Shown: piece by piece, positions 35,027-47,639 of the stretch
Numbering within the stretch: position 1 is the stretch's first letter
Layout: each line of letters starts with the position of its first letter
Source: Hyperoodon ampullatus
Lineage: Eukaryota; Chordata; Mammalia; Artiodactyla; Ziphiidae
Assembly: GCA_949752795.1 (NCBI GenBank)
Contig: OX457056.1
Coordinates: forward strand, 174,430,428-174,494,427
DNA length: 64,000 nucleotides
Direction of reading: 5' to 3'
Translations under genes and position numbers: made by a program
Notes under the pieces: model-generated
Database searches by the model: none
The model's input: the letters and a program-made list of their open reading frames with translations, nothing else
What the model was told of the DNA's origin: nothing

Positions 35027-37402
35027 GGTCTTAGGCAGGTGGGAAGGAATATTTCAAGTTTCTTTGGCTTTGGTCCCCAAAGAATCTAGTCATGCTTTAC
35101 AGTGTATTTCCAGGTAGTAAGGAGAAAATTACCTTTGTTCCATTGGGGCAGATCTTGGGCTAGGCAAGGACTAGGAATGAGTCAAGGACAAATTTCTGCA
35201 AGGAAGCCCCAGTAGAAGACAGATAGATTATATAGTGGAATATTGATCAATTTGTACCAAGTTACTTTTGGTATTTCTATCCCTGTTAGTATCTTCTAGC
35301 CCTTAGTACTCAGTAAATTATCTTTAATCTTTCAATCTGGTTCTAGCTGCACTAGCTGTGGAGAATTAAGGGATGAGTCCTGTGTTCCAACCTGGAAGAA
35401 AATGTCAAAGAGGGAGCAGCACTCTCTTTAAGTGGCGGAGGAAATTTTTGAGAAATCTCCAAGAACAAGACCAAAGTCTCTGAGATACGACTGTGTCTGT
35501 CCATCAGGTATTCTTCCTGAGTTGACAATTTGGGGTAAGCTGAGTTTGGATTTTTACTACAAGTAAAAATGGTTTCCTTACACAAGAAAAGAACGGAGTT
35601 GGTGACCCCTTACATGGAGCTTTTTTTTCTTCTTCTTTTAAGTGAAGTCAAGACCAGGCATCCAATCAGTAAGGAAAAGTCAGTGGTTTAGAATCATGCT
35701 CTGAATATTAGGGAGACTGAGAGGTTGTACAAGATAAATACAGGACAGATGGTCAGGTAATTGGGAAGCTACGGTCTATTAACAAGGGGAAGATTGTCAA
35801 CCTAAAAGCTGAATGAGTCAGGTAAGGACTGAAAGGGGCTGCTGTGGTTGACGTTCACAGTAACCAGTATCTTCCTTCACTGGAGGCTGTAGAGTGAGTT
35901 GGTTCAGGAATTGGTAAGAGTCCCACTTCAGGAGTTAGTTCTCTCATGATTTAAGAGGCTGAGTCCTCCAGGTGAATTAGGTTCTAAACTGAAATGCAAA
36001 CAACCTAAGGAAAGCTTGGAATTTTCTCCCTTCAAGGGTAGGTGGAATATACATTGCATGAGTCTTGAGTAAAGGTGAACACTAGCCATATTGATATGAT
36101 CACTAAAGGAAGTGACCCCAGAAATTCTTTTTCAGCTATTCCCACTCATTACTGATACAGCAAAATGATTTAGCACCTCTCAGATGTCTCTGTAAATCGT
36201 CATCTGCTGATACCAGAAATTCAGTGTAGAAATATGGGCTTAAAGTTAACAAGCAGGAGAACTGAACTCTAAGCCTTAAACTGTGACTCTGAGGGAGAAT
36301 GTTTGATAGTGTTAATATCCATGACATCTTAGAAATGCTGCATAACACAGAGGAAGAAAAAAAAACCATTTCTGGGTTCTGAATACCAGGAGCAAGCTTT
36401 ATATGGGAAGAATTAGATGAAAGATCCAACCTTTTATTACAGTTGATGATGCATCTCCATTAACTGTCTGAATTTTGAGCAAGTATGGATGCAGAGACTG
36501 GAAGTTCTCTGTCAATACTGGATGTTCTGCACAATTGGCAAGAAACCTCTGATGAAGGATATTGAAAATTAAATAGGGCCACACTTTTGGAGACACAAGA
36601 AAGATGCTTGGCAGAACTCCGAAATGAAGAAGAAAGACACCTAATGAATCATATTCAGAGTCTCTTTACTGGCATCTTAACCACAAACCTGGTAGACTAA
36701 ACGCTATATGGACTACATTATATTAAAACAGATACATATAGAGGGAGATTATCTATCTCTCATTATATAGCTTATCTACTATCTGTAGCTTATTTAAAGA
36801 CAAATTTTCTAATTTGAAGATGAAATTTGAGAGCAGAAACAACCAATTCTTACCCACAGTGAGTATACTGAGGAATTAAAATGCTTACTCTCTTCACTCC
36901 CCACAGCTGTTTACTTTAGTATGGCTTTACTATTCCATTGCCTTCGTTGGCATGACTTTCAAAAGACCCATCCATTCTTCAGTGGAACCTCTCAACAGAC
37001 AGTTTGCACTCTAAGATTCTTTCAATGTCTTGCCTCAAAACTCCTTGCCTTGCTGGTTTCAACAATCCTGGACTGTTGTATCTTACTCCTTACACAATTC
37101 TCATCAAACCCTCATGCACAGAAAGACCTAAACTAAAGAACTAAACTTCCAATTCCCAATTCTTGATTAATTCTGACTTTGCTCCCCTACTGAGACATTA
37201 CCAAAACTTTGCAGAGGCTTGTTCTCCATTAATATGGTAAGCAATATACTTAGCTTTGTCTTACCCACAAGTCATATTTGAGGATATTTGAGGAACCAGC
37301 ATTCAACAAGTTCTTCTTTTAGTTATTTTGCATAGAGTAAAATCACACTTGTAGCTTTCAAGAACATTTGTAAATAACCAATTTGTGCTGGCCTCTTTAA
37401 AC
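35027..37402. other. Intergenic DNA, nothing recognised
   Basis: About 2.4 kb without a confident repeat, exon or RNA gene. ORFs of 60-97 codons are no more than expected by chance. Confidence 0.45.
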
Positions 37403-37435
37403 TTTATAACTTCTCCCTAAAGGAGAAGTTATAAG
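37403..37435. repeat. Perfect 13-bp hairpin
   Basis: TTATAACTTCTCC at 37404-37416 and its exact reverse complement at 37422-37434, loop CTAAA, with one more wobble pair at the base. Isolated; no neighbouring gene. Confidence 0.85.
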
Positions 37436-38496
37436 GCAGCTTCCAACAGCAACAGCTATATTGTTGTAATCTTGAGAAATATATAATGAATGGTTTCAGT
37501 AACCTTGATATAGGATCTTTCAGGAATATATGGCAAACATTATATTTATTATTTTTGTTGGCACACCATGACCAGGGTTGACTTCTTTCTTGCCCTGATG
37601 TTCATTTATTCCGTGGACTCTCTCTTATTCCTGACCCTCTGAAGATTCACTGTTGGGTGAATGACTGAGATCACCTGAGGCCATATGACGTAAACTGCTA
37701 TGACAGTTCCTGAACTCTTTTCCTAATGGAGTTTGAATAGCATGTTCTCTTAAAGTGGCCCTTGTTTTGACAGAAAATATAGTAAACATTATTGTGCCTA
37801 CAAGCAAAGAATTAGTATAAATATCTGAATTTGAGCAGAATTACAGGTCTGCAGATATCAAGGAGTATATTGTTACTATGTGCTGGTATCCTATTGGTAT
37901 ATTTTCCCTGCCTCTGTGTTAACAACCACTTTCAGTATCTATGGCTGAAATGATACGATGTCTGCAATTTGTTTCAAATGGTCTAGTGGGGATTGGGGGT
38001 TCAGGGTTTATAAATGAAATAAAATTAGCCTTGACAATGGTAATTTTGAAGCTGGGTGATGAATATAGGGAATTTCAGTGTACCATTCACTCTACTTTTG
38101 TATATATTTGAAAATTTTTATAATATAAAGTAGACAAAACTCTACCTGCCATTTGAAAGCTGTTCCTTACAGTTGTACTATTTAGGAATTGTCTTAGTTT
38201 GTTCAAAAGGTCAAATCTGTTACAATCAAGAGATACTACCTAAGGGATTTATTGGGATTTGAGAACAATGCTGAGGCTCTAGGGAGAAAAAGAAAAAGTA
38301 AAAGCATTATAGGGCTTTTGAATTTTTTTGTTAAATTAAAATTCTGAATAGAGGAGTACACCTCAAAGAGTCCCAGCTTTTTATCTTGTCACCCAGTGTT
38401 AAGTGAAGGACCAGATTTGAGTCATTTTTTGGCATGAGATGGGAACCCTCAGAGGTTCAACTGAAAGAATGTTGCACAATGGTTTACCCTAGAACA
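37436..38496. other. Intergenic DNA without recognised features
   Basis: No exon or confident repeat. Confidence 0.45.
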
Positions 38497-38680
38497 AAGG
38501 TCCCAGGCTTTTTCTATAAAGGTGCAGACAGTAAATACTTTCTGCTTTGCAGGGCCATGTGGTTTCTGTCACAACTGCTCAACTCTGCCTTCGTAGTGCA
38601 AAAATAGTCATAAACAATGTGTAAACAAATGGACATGGCTGAATTTAGCCTGTGGGATGTAGTTTGCCAACCCCTGGATC
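38497..38680. mobile_element. hAT-type element
   Basis: 'AAAGGTGCAGACAGTAAATACT', 'GGGCCATGTGGTTTCTGTC', 'CAACTGCTCAACTCTGCC', ending 'GTAGTTTGCCAACCCCTGG'. Same family as 30207-30560. Confidence 0.7.
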
Positions 38681-38694
38681 AGTATATTAACTCA

Positions 38695-38935
38695 GGAATT
38701 AGACAGATCTGAGTTTGTATCCTTATTTTTCTACTTGTTAACTGTGTGACCTTAGGCAAATCACTTAACCATTGAACTCTACTCTTCTCACCTATAAAAT
38801 GGGATATTATAGTATTTGCTTCATATGACTGCTGAGAAGAATTACATGGTACACGTGAAGCACTTAACTGAGTGTCTAGGGTTCTTTAAGTGCTAAGGAA
38901 CTATTACATATTATTAATCAATCCTCTTGGTATTG
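38695..38935 (+). repeat. MIR SINE
   Basis: Well-preserved core 'TGTGTGACCTTAGGCAAATC' followed by 'CTATAAAATGGGATATTATAG' and the 'GAAGCACTTAACTGAGTG' 3' region. Confidence 0.85.
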
Positions 38936-39640
38936 TAGAATTTATTACTTATCTAGTTAACAGACATTTAACCATTTTCTTCATCAGAATGCAGTAGAAG
39001 TTTTTGTCATTTAGGGAATGGGGAATCCAAGTGTAAAATATCTAAGAATTATCCTGATTGACTAGTTTTTTCACCATTGTTGTCATCTTATTGTTGAGGT
39101 TCTAGTTGGATGATAAGTAACACTTTTTCTCCATCCCGAATCCTAATTTTTCCCCCAATAATACAGATATAAGAGTCAGACTTAGATGGAGATCAGAATA
39201 TCAGCTTTATTGTTGATAAAACTAAAGAAAGTGTTTTAATCTGTGGCCACTAGGGCTTCTAATCTCCTCCTACATTAGGTCATTGTATCCACCCAGTCAT
39301 AGGCAGTGTTGGACAACCATGTGCCTTCCCTTTGCATGAACCAAGCCTGCCCAAATAAGCTTTCTGCTTGGCAGCAAAGGTGACCAGAATGCTTGTGTCC
39401 CTCAAATAGACTGGTTCCAAAAGAGAAAGAAGAAAAGGGTCATAGCTGGACAGGCCCACTTCTTTCTCCCATGTACACAAATAAGGGAACTAAGAATAGG
39501 GAGAGAGGCAAGGAACACTGCTATAGCTGAAGTCTCTCTCCAAGGGAATATAGAACCACAGAAATGAAGGATTTCCAATAACACATCGCACTAAGTCAAC
39601 TATACAGAGTGCTTCAGTTGGTCTGCAAGATCTTCATAAT
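38936..39640. other. Intergenic DNA without recognised features
   Basis: No exon or repeat recognised. Confidence 0.45.
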
Positions 39641-39790
39641 AGCTCTTTGAGGCATTATTATAAATAAACAGAACTTGAAGAGAGTGAAGAGCGTTCCTGA
39701 AGATCTCCCAGGAAGAGAATGGCAGAGCCAGCATTCAAATCCATGGTCAACTCTCTGCCTCCAAAGCTTAGGGAGCTCTTTCTAGCAAGC
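39641..39790 (-). repeat. MIR SINE (probable)
   Basis: 'AATGGCAGAGCCAGCATTCAAA' and 'GGTCAACTCTCTGCCTCC' resemble the reverse complement of a MIR body. Confidence 0.55.
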
Positions 39791-40362
39791 CTGGATCTTC
39801 TCAAAAGAAAACAAGCAACAAACCAAAAGCAAAACAATAATGCAAATTAGTTCAGTTTGGACCTTGTGTGTTTGTGAACTCCAATAGCTGTGTAACTATC
39901 ACTACATTATGTTCTAGATGTTTAAAATGGACATGCTTAATAAATCCACTCTTGAATTTTGCCTGCAATCTGTATCTGCCACTTAAAAAATATATGTATA
40001 TATATATACATATTTCAAACTTTCTGTAAAACAGAGCAACATAAAGTTGCCTTCAGTTTTCTGGCTTCTAGCTCTTTCTTCGTACCAAATAGCGGTGCTG
40101 AGATTCCATCTACAAATTCCTTCAGCTTCTGAGGATGTAATTTGCTTGGTCTTAGAGACTTAAATTCACTTAAAGTGGCTATGTGCCCTTTTTACTATCT
40201 TCTCAACTATCTTGAGCTATAATTCCTTTTTTTAAATCGGACCTTTCCAACTTGAAAGAGAGCGAATAGAAATATTTTAGTGTTCTATCACCTGTTAGCA
40301 TTATACTCTTTAAACAGTAGGCCATCCCATCATTTTTCTCATGCTCCTAGCAGTTGAAAACT
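39791..40362. other. Intergenic DNA with a short (TA)n
   Basis: TATATGTATATATATATA at about 39990-40012; otherwise unrecognised. Confidence 0.45.
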
Positions 40363-40373
40363 CCCTTTCTGTC

Positions 40374-40579
40374 TTTTTTTTTTTTTTTGCGGTATGCGGG
40401 CCTCTCACTGTTGTGGCCTCTCCCGTTGTGGAGCACAGGCTCTGGACGTGCAGGCTCAGAGGCCATGGCTCACGGGTCTAGCCACTGTGCGGCATGTGGG
40501 ATCTTCCCGAACTGGGGCACGAATCCGTGTCCCCTGCATCGGCAGGCGGACTCTCAACCACTGCGCCACCAGGGAAGCC
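40374..40579 (-). mobile_element. CHR-2-type SINE, short form
   Basis: CCCTTTCTGTC at 40363-40373 and 40580-40590. Several CpG-to-TpG changes (for example GCGGTATGCGGG) relative to the other copies suggest it is older. Confidence 0.92.
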
Positions 40580-40590
40580 CCCTTTCTGTC

Positions 40591-41485
40591 ATTTTTAATG
40601 CCCATAAATACCCTGATTCACTTCGTTTTTCACCTTGCTGAGTATTCTTAGAGGTTCTTCTTATTCTTTTATATTCACCTTCCAGTCGTAAAACATTACA
40701 TCCTAAGGTAGATGCAATGGTAATTCTACACAGGGCTATATATTATACCTTTGACCCATTTTCAATATATGGTATTTGTACTAAAGGGCAATTTGAATCA
40801 AATTGTTAGGTTCCATAAAGAAATGAGTAAGATTTTCTGACATTTGATAAAATGTTGTTCCCTTAAATAGCCATACATTTTGACGTTCTATCAAAACAAC
40901 CAGCAAGATTGCCTTGAGTGATTTGTTTTTATACTTTTAATTTGGTTGCTTTCCCAACTGCTACAAATTCTTTCCATGTTAAAGTTTTGTTAGATAATGT
41001 TAGTTTTTGCTGAGAGTCGTTACCAAAATTTTGCTGCATTTTAGAGAATTTGGTTTGGATTGCCCTTCAAGAACAAAATTGATGCTACTGACCCGCCGTT
41101 AGTAGGACACGAAATGTGAGTTATGTCCCTGGTGTTGGTGATGGATGGTGCTGCCTGAGCCACCAGCACTCCCCTTCGCATTGCCCATTTTGACTAATCG
41201 CAGGCATTTGCAAGATGATTAGCCAAGGTTAGGGGTACAGTCTGTGATTATGGAACCGATTTTTTTTCTTTATGTGAAAAATTACTAGCTTATGATAGCA
41301 TTAAATTATAATTTTACTCCATATCCTAACCAATGGTAGGTTGCTCATAGCAATTCATATACCTCTGGCTATTTATGTGTTTGTTGCTACACAATTCCTG
41401 AGTAGAGCCCTGTCCCACCCTCATTCTTTCCCATTAAGTGTTTACAGCTTTCAAATGTACCATTTCTACTGCGAAAGGACCAGAA
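40591..41485. other. Intergenic DNA without recognised repeats
   Basis: No exon. 40960-41260 is of more even base composition than its surroundings and free of repeats. Confidence 0.45.
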
Positions 41486-43205
41486 GCTCATTCATTTATT
41501 TGACAAACTGAGTGCTTACTTGGTTTTAAGCTCTGTTCTAGTGCTGGGGATATAGCAATGAATAAATCAGTTCTTTCCTTCCTGGAGCTTTTATTTTAGC
41601 AAGGGGAAAAGGATGATACACTAATGTACAAGTAAAGGTATAGGTTACATGTTATGAATAGGGAGACAAATAAAATATGGAAGAAAAGTAGACAGTGCCA
41701 GGGAAGGAAACTGTTGATACTTTGTAAGGTCATCAGGGAAGGCTTTATTGGTAAGGAGACTTCTGAGCAGAGACTAAAATGAGTGAAGGAGAAAACCATG
41801 CGAATATTTGCAGGAAAGCCTTCCAAGCAGATAAAACAACAAGTGCAAATACTCTGAAAAGGGGAGGGTGCCTGCGTGTTCAAAAACAGCCTGGAGGCCA
41901 GTGTGAAGTGAAGACATGAGAGAAAGACTCATAGGAGATACAGTCAGAGAACTAAGAAGGGGCCTGATCAGGTAGGACAATCTTGGCTATTGCAGGATTT
42001 TAGCTTTTACTCCAAGTGAGATTAGAAGCCATTGAATGATTTTAAGTGGAGGAACGCCTTGATCTGATTTTTACAACAGTCAGTTTGGCTGCCATTTCAG
42101 AATAGACTTTGGCAACATGTGTTAGTTATCTATTGCTGTGTAACAAATTGTTGCAAAATTTAGTGACCTAAAACAACACACATTTGTTATCACATAGATT
42201 CGATGGGTCAGGAATTCAGGCACAGCTTAGCTGGGGCCTCTGCTTTAGGGTCTCCCAATGTTTATAGTCAAGGTGTTGCCGGGGCTTCAGTAATCTCAAG
42301 GTCAACTGGGTCAGAATCTGCTTCCAAACTCATTGAGTGGTTGTGAGGAGGGTTCAGTTCCTTATGGGCTGTTGAAATGAGTGCCTTGGTTACTTGCTGG
42401 CTGATGGCCAGAGGCTGTCCTCAGTTCCTTGCCAGCTAGTCCTCTCCATCAGAGCAAGCAAGCATGAAGAGTCAGACAGAAATCTCAGAGAGATGAAAGT
42501 CAGAGTCTTTGTAACCTAATCATGGAAGTAACATTCCCAATTCTACTGTGCTTGGTTCATTAACAGCAGTCATTAGGTCCAGCTCACGTTCAAGGGGAGG
42601 GTATTACATGTGGGCACGGCTACCAGGAAGTGGGACACTGGGAGCCATGCCAGCAGCAGTTGTCATAGGAAGCAAGGACAGACACAAGGAGACCAGTTAG
42701 GATGTTACTGGTGTACTGTTAATGGCTACTGATATTTCTATGGCAATTTATGGGGTGCTAAATAGTTCCAAAAGCATTGATTCTTATGCAGATTCTGGAT
42801 ATATTTTGAAGTTTAAACTAATAATATTTACTGAGGTATTGGATATGGAGTGCGAGAGAAAGACAAGTCAAGGTTGACTCTAAGGTTTTTGGTATGAACC
42901 ACCGGAAAGATGGACTTGCCATTTTCTGAAATAGAAGAAACTCTGCGAGGAGAAGATTTTGAAGGGGGAGGAAGGAATCAAGAGTTAAGTTTTGGACATG
43001 TTGACTTTGAGGCGCCTTTCTGATATCCAAGTGAAGAGTTGATTTGGCAGTGAGATATAGGAGTCTGGAGCTCAGGGTAGAGGCTTGAGTTGTACATAAA
43101 AATTTGAAAGTCATCACTATTTACATTGTTTTTAAAGCCATGACGCTAGGTACGATCACTAATGAGAGTGTATGCCAGAAGCTCTAGAGACTGTGCTAAA
43201 CCGGG
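41486..43205 (-). mobile_element. Old LINE L2 split by a MaLR-like LTR
   Basis: Reverse complement of L2 3' end and ORF2. Left part (41486-42117): 'GAGTGCTTACTTGGTTTTAAG', 'GCTGGGGATATAGCAATGAAT', 'CATCAGGGAAGGCTTTATTGG', 'GAAGCCATTGAATGATTTTA'. Right part (42666-43205): 'GGAGACCAGTTAGGATG', 'GGATATGGAGTGCGAGAG', 'GTTTTGGACATGTTGACTTTG', 'GATATCCAAGTGAAGAG'. The two parts join in L2 order, so the element between them (42118-42665) is an insertion. Confidence 0.7.
42118..42665 (-). mobile_element. MaLR-like LTR inserted in L2
   Basis: Starts TGTGTTAGTTATCTATTGCTG, then 'TAACAAATTGTTGCAAAATTTA', 'CCTAAAACAACACACATTTG'; ends near GCAGTTGTCA. A related element is at 50317-50780. I read it as an LTR in reverse orientation from its similarity to MLT1 ends, but the family is not certain. 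Confidence 0.55.
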
Positions 43206-43892
43206 AAAGAATACCTCTGTGTAAGGTTCATGGATGAAGAAGACTATGTAACACTTGTAAACACTATGTTTATCTCTGCGGTCACCTCTTTGTCCCTAAC
43301 TAGGACAACTTTTTACATTATACAATTCAGTCTAGCTTCTTAAGGGCCTGAACTTCTAGAACAGGTCTCCACCTTTGAATTTTTTCTAGCTAATAGTTAC
43401 CCAGAATGAGTCTGGATTCCCCAAAGGCAAAAGCAAGCCTATGCTAATACAAAATGGAAGTTTTGAAATGATAGACCTGTCTTAAAAAAACTTCAGATAT
43501 AATTTGGTGGGGCAAGACTCAAGGTCATTTAACATGAGTGTAGTTCTTGCAATACTTTTTTCTAGCTCTTCTCTCTTTGACCAATTTCATCCACTACTTT
43601 TACTTCAAATGTCATTTACATGCTGACAAGCTCCAAAATCTATATTTTAAATCTCAGGCTTTCTTTCCCAAGTTTCTTGTCCATATTATAAACTGTGCCC
43701 TTGGCACCTCAACCTGGAGTCCTACAGAGACTGGAAATGAATTCATGCTTATTATCAAGAACCTATTCTGTTACTTTGTAAGTTCATGGCCTTATCATCC
43801 ATCCAGTCTCCTCTGTCAAAAACCTAGGAGGCATCCCAGGATTTCCTTCTCTCTTATACTGTGATTATTAATCATAATAAAACTAATGATAT
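43206..43892. other. Intergenic DNA without recognised features
   Basis: A 105-residue ORF (43547-43864) shows no protein-like features that I recognise. Confidence 0.4.
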
Positions 43893-44065
43893 GGAGATTT
43901 ATAAATATTATATCTAATCATCACAATAACCCATTGAGCAATAACCCATCTGCCTTATAAATAATAATGGTAAAATAATTCATGAGATCAAAAAGCAAAT
44001 TAATGGCAGAACCTGGAATCAACCCAGCTCTCCTAGGCTGCAAATCTAGTGTTCTTTCTACAATT
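43893..44065 (-). repeat. MIR-type SINE
   Basis: 'GGCAGAACCTGGAATCAACCC' and 'AGCTCTCCTAGGCTGCAAAT' with '...TAGTGTTCTTTCTAC' follow the reverse complement of MIR. Confidence 0.65.
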
Positions 44066-44217
44066 CAATGTTCCTTCTTCATTCATTCACCAAGTCTTAT
44101 TAGTTGTAAATTCAAAAGCATCTCTGCATTCTAATCTCTCCTTGCTGAACTCTGCCATGGACTTAATGCAGAACTTGATTGCTCATCTGGACTTTAAAGT
44201 CATTCTTACCAGAGTTT

Positions 44218-44427
44218 TTTTTTTTTTTTTTTTTTGGTGGTACACGGGCCTCTCACTGTTGTGGCCTCTCCCGTTGCGGAGCACAGGCTCCGGATGCGCA
44301 GGCCCAGCGGCCATGGCTCACAGGCCCAGCCGCTCCGCGGCATGTGGGATCCTCCCAGACCGGGGCACGAACCCGTGTCCCCTGCATGGGCAGGCAGACT
44401 CTCAACCACTGCACCACCAGGGAAGCC
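44218..44427 (-). mobile_element. CHR-2-type SINE, short form
   Basis: Target duplication CTTACCAGAGTTT at 44205-44217 and 44428-44440 (13 bp, perfect). Poly(T) about 18 bases. Confidence 0.94.
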
Positions 44428-44519
44428 CTTACCAGAGTTTATAGTCACACTCTACTGGGGTCATCCTTAAAAACAAAACCAATTGCACCATTTCCTTCTT
44501 AAATACTTTATTGACTTTA

Positions 44520-44940
44520 ACGCCATGTAAAATCAAGTCTCAAGCCTTAACATTTTGACACTCAGTCTTTTTCAGACCCAAACTAACTCCAGGTTCAGAA
44601 ATCTCCAAGGACCCTTTGCTCCAGAAATTCCAGATTTTCCTTTTTCTTTGCCTGTGTTTGACTTTCTTCTTAGAATGCCCTGCCTGCCTTCTTCCTTCTT
44701 AGTGTAAAAGTCTTACCCATACTTTAAGACCTAGTTCAAATGTTACCTCTTCTGTGTGGCTTTTATAAATTTAGGTAAAGCTAGTCTCTCCATCTCCTGT
44801 GCTCTCGCGGCTAATTTCTGCTTACATCTCTGCCTCTAACAGTAGGTTGTGAGATGCTTAAATACAGAGACTGTCTTGTTTATCTTTGTATTCCCAGTGC
44901 TACTGCACTGAGACATTCTCTAAATATCTGCTTTTTCAAA
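44520..44940 (+). mobile_element. L2 3' end
   Basis: 'TTTAAGACCTAGTTCAAATG', 'TACCTCTTCTGTGTGGCTTT', 'GTTGTGAGATGCTTAAATAC', 'CTTTGTATTCCCAGTGCTAC': a typical L2 3' UTR in forward orientation. Confidence 0.8.
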
Positions 44941-46261
44941 TGACAAAATCATTAATATATCTGATTCAGATTTTTAAAAAATGTACAGATGAACCATTGC
45001 TGTATGAAAGGGGGCTACCTCTTGGCTGCATTTTTTCGATTCCATTAAGGATGGCATTAGTCATCCTTGTTTATCGAAAACTTAGGTATATTTTGAAACT
45101 TTTTGTAAGGTGAAAATTCTTTTTGCTCTTTTTAGTATGAATGAATTAGATATACTGAATAAGAATAATAATTAAGTTGCATATTTTATACCAAAGACAA
45201 CTTAAAATTGGTTAAATATTATGCCATCAGCATTAACTGGAAGAAGTAGCTAGTAAATTAATTTGTTGGAATCTAGATCTATAGAAAGTACTCAGTGTTT
45301 AGAGCAGGCTAATATAGACGTTATGGAGGTCTTGAGGCTGTTCTTTTCATTTTTCTTGCCTTTGGCATGCTGCAAGTGTATCACTTTCTACTTATTTTGT
45401 TCAAATCTGTATAGAGATTAACCCACATATAACTGACACTATCATCTATTGAGTGTTTCAAGTCATCTCTCATCACCAACTTATTTTTAGGAATGGAAAC
45501 AACTGAGATACTTTTGAAGTTGCTGTAATCTTATTTACATTAACTTATCTAGTAGTACTTTAACAATTTAAAGGTTTTTCCCCCCAGAAAGTAATTACAG
45601 TGATGATGTGTTTTACAATTGTTGATGGCAATGACATTTTCCTTAAAAAGAGTTTTGATGTACATTACTTTAAATGTGGTTCTAAAATAGTGGTTCTAAA
45701 ATAGTGGTTCTGCAAAATGCATTGTACTAATTAAGTAAGCTAGAAGTAGTAAGAAAATTTATGATTATTATGTTAATTTCTGGACAAAACAAAAAGTGCA
45801 GTCAATTCTTCATTGCACAATTTATGTGATACTTGCAGCTGCCTCTCCAGTACCCATTCACTTCTCATAATCCCTGATTTCTGTTTGGGATTCCATGTGG
45901 TTTGAGGGAAGACAATAACTCCATCCATCAGCTCTAAGAATACAGCACATGGCCTAGACCAAGCCAGTTGGAACAACGCACTCCCCTAGCCACCATGATA
46001 GGCTCAGGAGTTGTCAAGTGACCAAAGCTAGTATAATTAGAGAGAGAGAATGCTGGGAAAACCAAGACCTTCTTTTCCTTTGGATGGAGTGACCCACAGA
46101 TATGAAGTGTAGAACTCTGGAAGCCATAGTGTTTCATTGGTAAAGACTGTGTGCCAATAAGAAGGATATACAGAGAAAGAAAGGGGTGAAAGAATCACAA
46201 TAAGACTGAGATATAGACTGATTACATTTTAATCAAACCATGACTATTGTAAATGACAGAC
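44941..46261. other. Intergenic DNA; small tandem duplication
   Basis: TGGTTCTAAAATAG occurs twice in tandem at 45676-45703, followed by a partial third copy. Otherwise unrecognised; 45900-46140 may be an old DNA transposon but I cannot name it. Confidence 0.4.
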
Positions 46262-46520
46262 AAGGAGACCAGCTCCTGGTTAAAAATCGAGGTGTGATTT
46301 TTTTCATGCCTGACCATAGCCAATTACAAAGGTCCTACCTAGCAGGTCCCATGGGGGAAAGCTGCCCTCCCCACACCAAACCTGGTGCACAACCAGTGCA
46401 CTGCAATCTCTGAAGGGAGTTGCAGTCAAGAACTCAGGACCCCTCTGGCTGGTCATACTTTTATGCTTAGCTTATCTTCATTTCTAGCTCAAGCTCCTAT
46501 ATTCCAGACTGCAAATCTGA
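46262..46520 (+). repeat. Left arm of a long inverted repeat
   Basis: Its reverse complement aligns with 47640-47902 over about 250 bp with scattered mismatches, for example ATTGGCTATGGTCAG, 'GGGGAGGGCAGCTTTCCCC', 'TCCCTTCAGAGATTGCA', and 'AACCAGGAGCTGG'. Family not recognised; no polyadenylation signal or tRNA-like head. Confidence 0.8.
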
Positions 46521-46674
46521 TGGTCTGTCATTAAGAGCAGTCAAAAAATTTCCTTATTACTTTGGTCACTTTGTGTTGTTTTCTTTTACCTGAAACCAAA
46601 ACCATTCTGAGATATCCATATTAACGTGTGGCAGAGTGGATAAGATTCTTTGACTACAAGAAATACGTCTTGGT

Positions 46675-46989
46675 GGGCTTCCTCAGTGGTGCAGTGGTTG
46701 AGAATCTGCCTGCTAATGCAGGGGACACAGGTTCAAGCCCTGGTCTGGGAGGATCCCACATGCTGCGGAGCAACTAGGCCCATGAGCCACAACTACTGAG
46801 CCTGCACTCCACAACAAGAGAGGCCGCGATAGTGACAGGCCCGTGCACCACGATGAAGAGTGGCCCCCGCTCGCCGCAACTAGAGAAAGCCCTCGCACAG
46901 GAACAAAGACCCAACACAGCAAAAATAAATAAATTAATTAATAAACTCCTACCCCCAACATCTTCTTTAAAAAAAAAAAAAAAGAAAAA
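46675..46989 (+). mobile_element. CHR-2 SINE, long form
   Basis: Target duplication AGAAATACGTCTTGGT at 46659-46674, with one mismatch at 46990-47005. Body runs through GCCCCCGCTCGCCGCAACTAG and AACAAAGACCCAACACAGC to a 3' end AATAAACTCCTACCCCC before poly(A). More diverged than the short copies and consistent with an older insertion. Confidence 0.92.
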
Positions 46990-47639
46990 AGAAATATGTC
47001 TTGGTATTATATTTGAACACAAATGTTTTTAATCCATAGTTTTGCAAGATAAGTAATAAAACCACATTAGGAAGTCTCAACTCCATAGACTATGTGGAAA
47101 GGTTTGCTCATCATTCTCTCTTGCTCAGTGTCCATTCTGGTTTCTTTGTTAGGAAGAATCACCCTTGGCAAACTCAAGAGTAAAGCATGTCAGAGTTGAT
47201 TTAATAATGTTGCTTATGATATATGATAACCTGAATGCACCAGTAGGGTATCAGGAGCTCAACTGAGCTGGAAAGAAGAGAGCTGAGCTGGTAGATATCA
47301 GAGTAACCGATTAAAGCAACAAGCGAAAGATAAAAGAGTTAAGTCTTTAACCACTTGCTGAGATGATATAAGCAAAGAGGCTAAAATCAGAGAAATTGCC
47401 AGTTCCTCCTGTTCCATTTTCCCCCATGGATCAGTGCACTGGTCCAGGGTTGAGTGCAAGTGTTGTCTTACTTTTGAAGGAGCCCTGAACAAAAGGCTCT
47501 GTCATTTTTATGGACCCCACGTGGGGGGAAGCACTACAGGTGGAAAAGTACTGAATACTGAGTAGGGAAAAGTGTCTTCAAGGTTTGCTTTTTCACTCAC
47601 TAAGAAGACCTTGGCACCTGAAGAGGACCTCAGCCCAAG

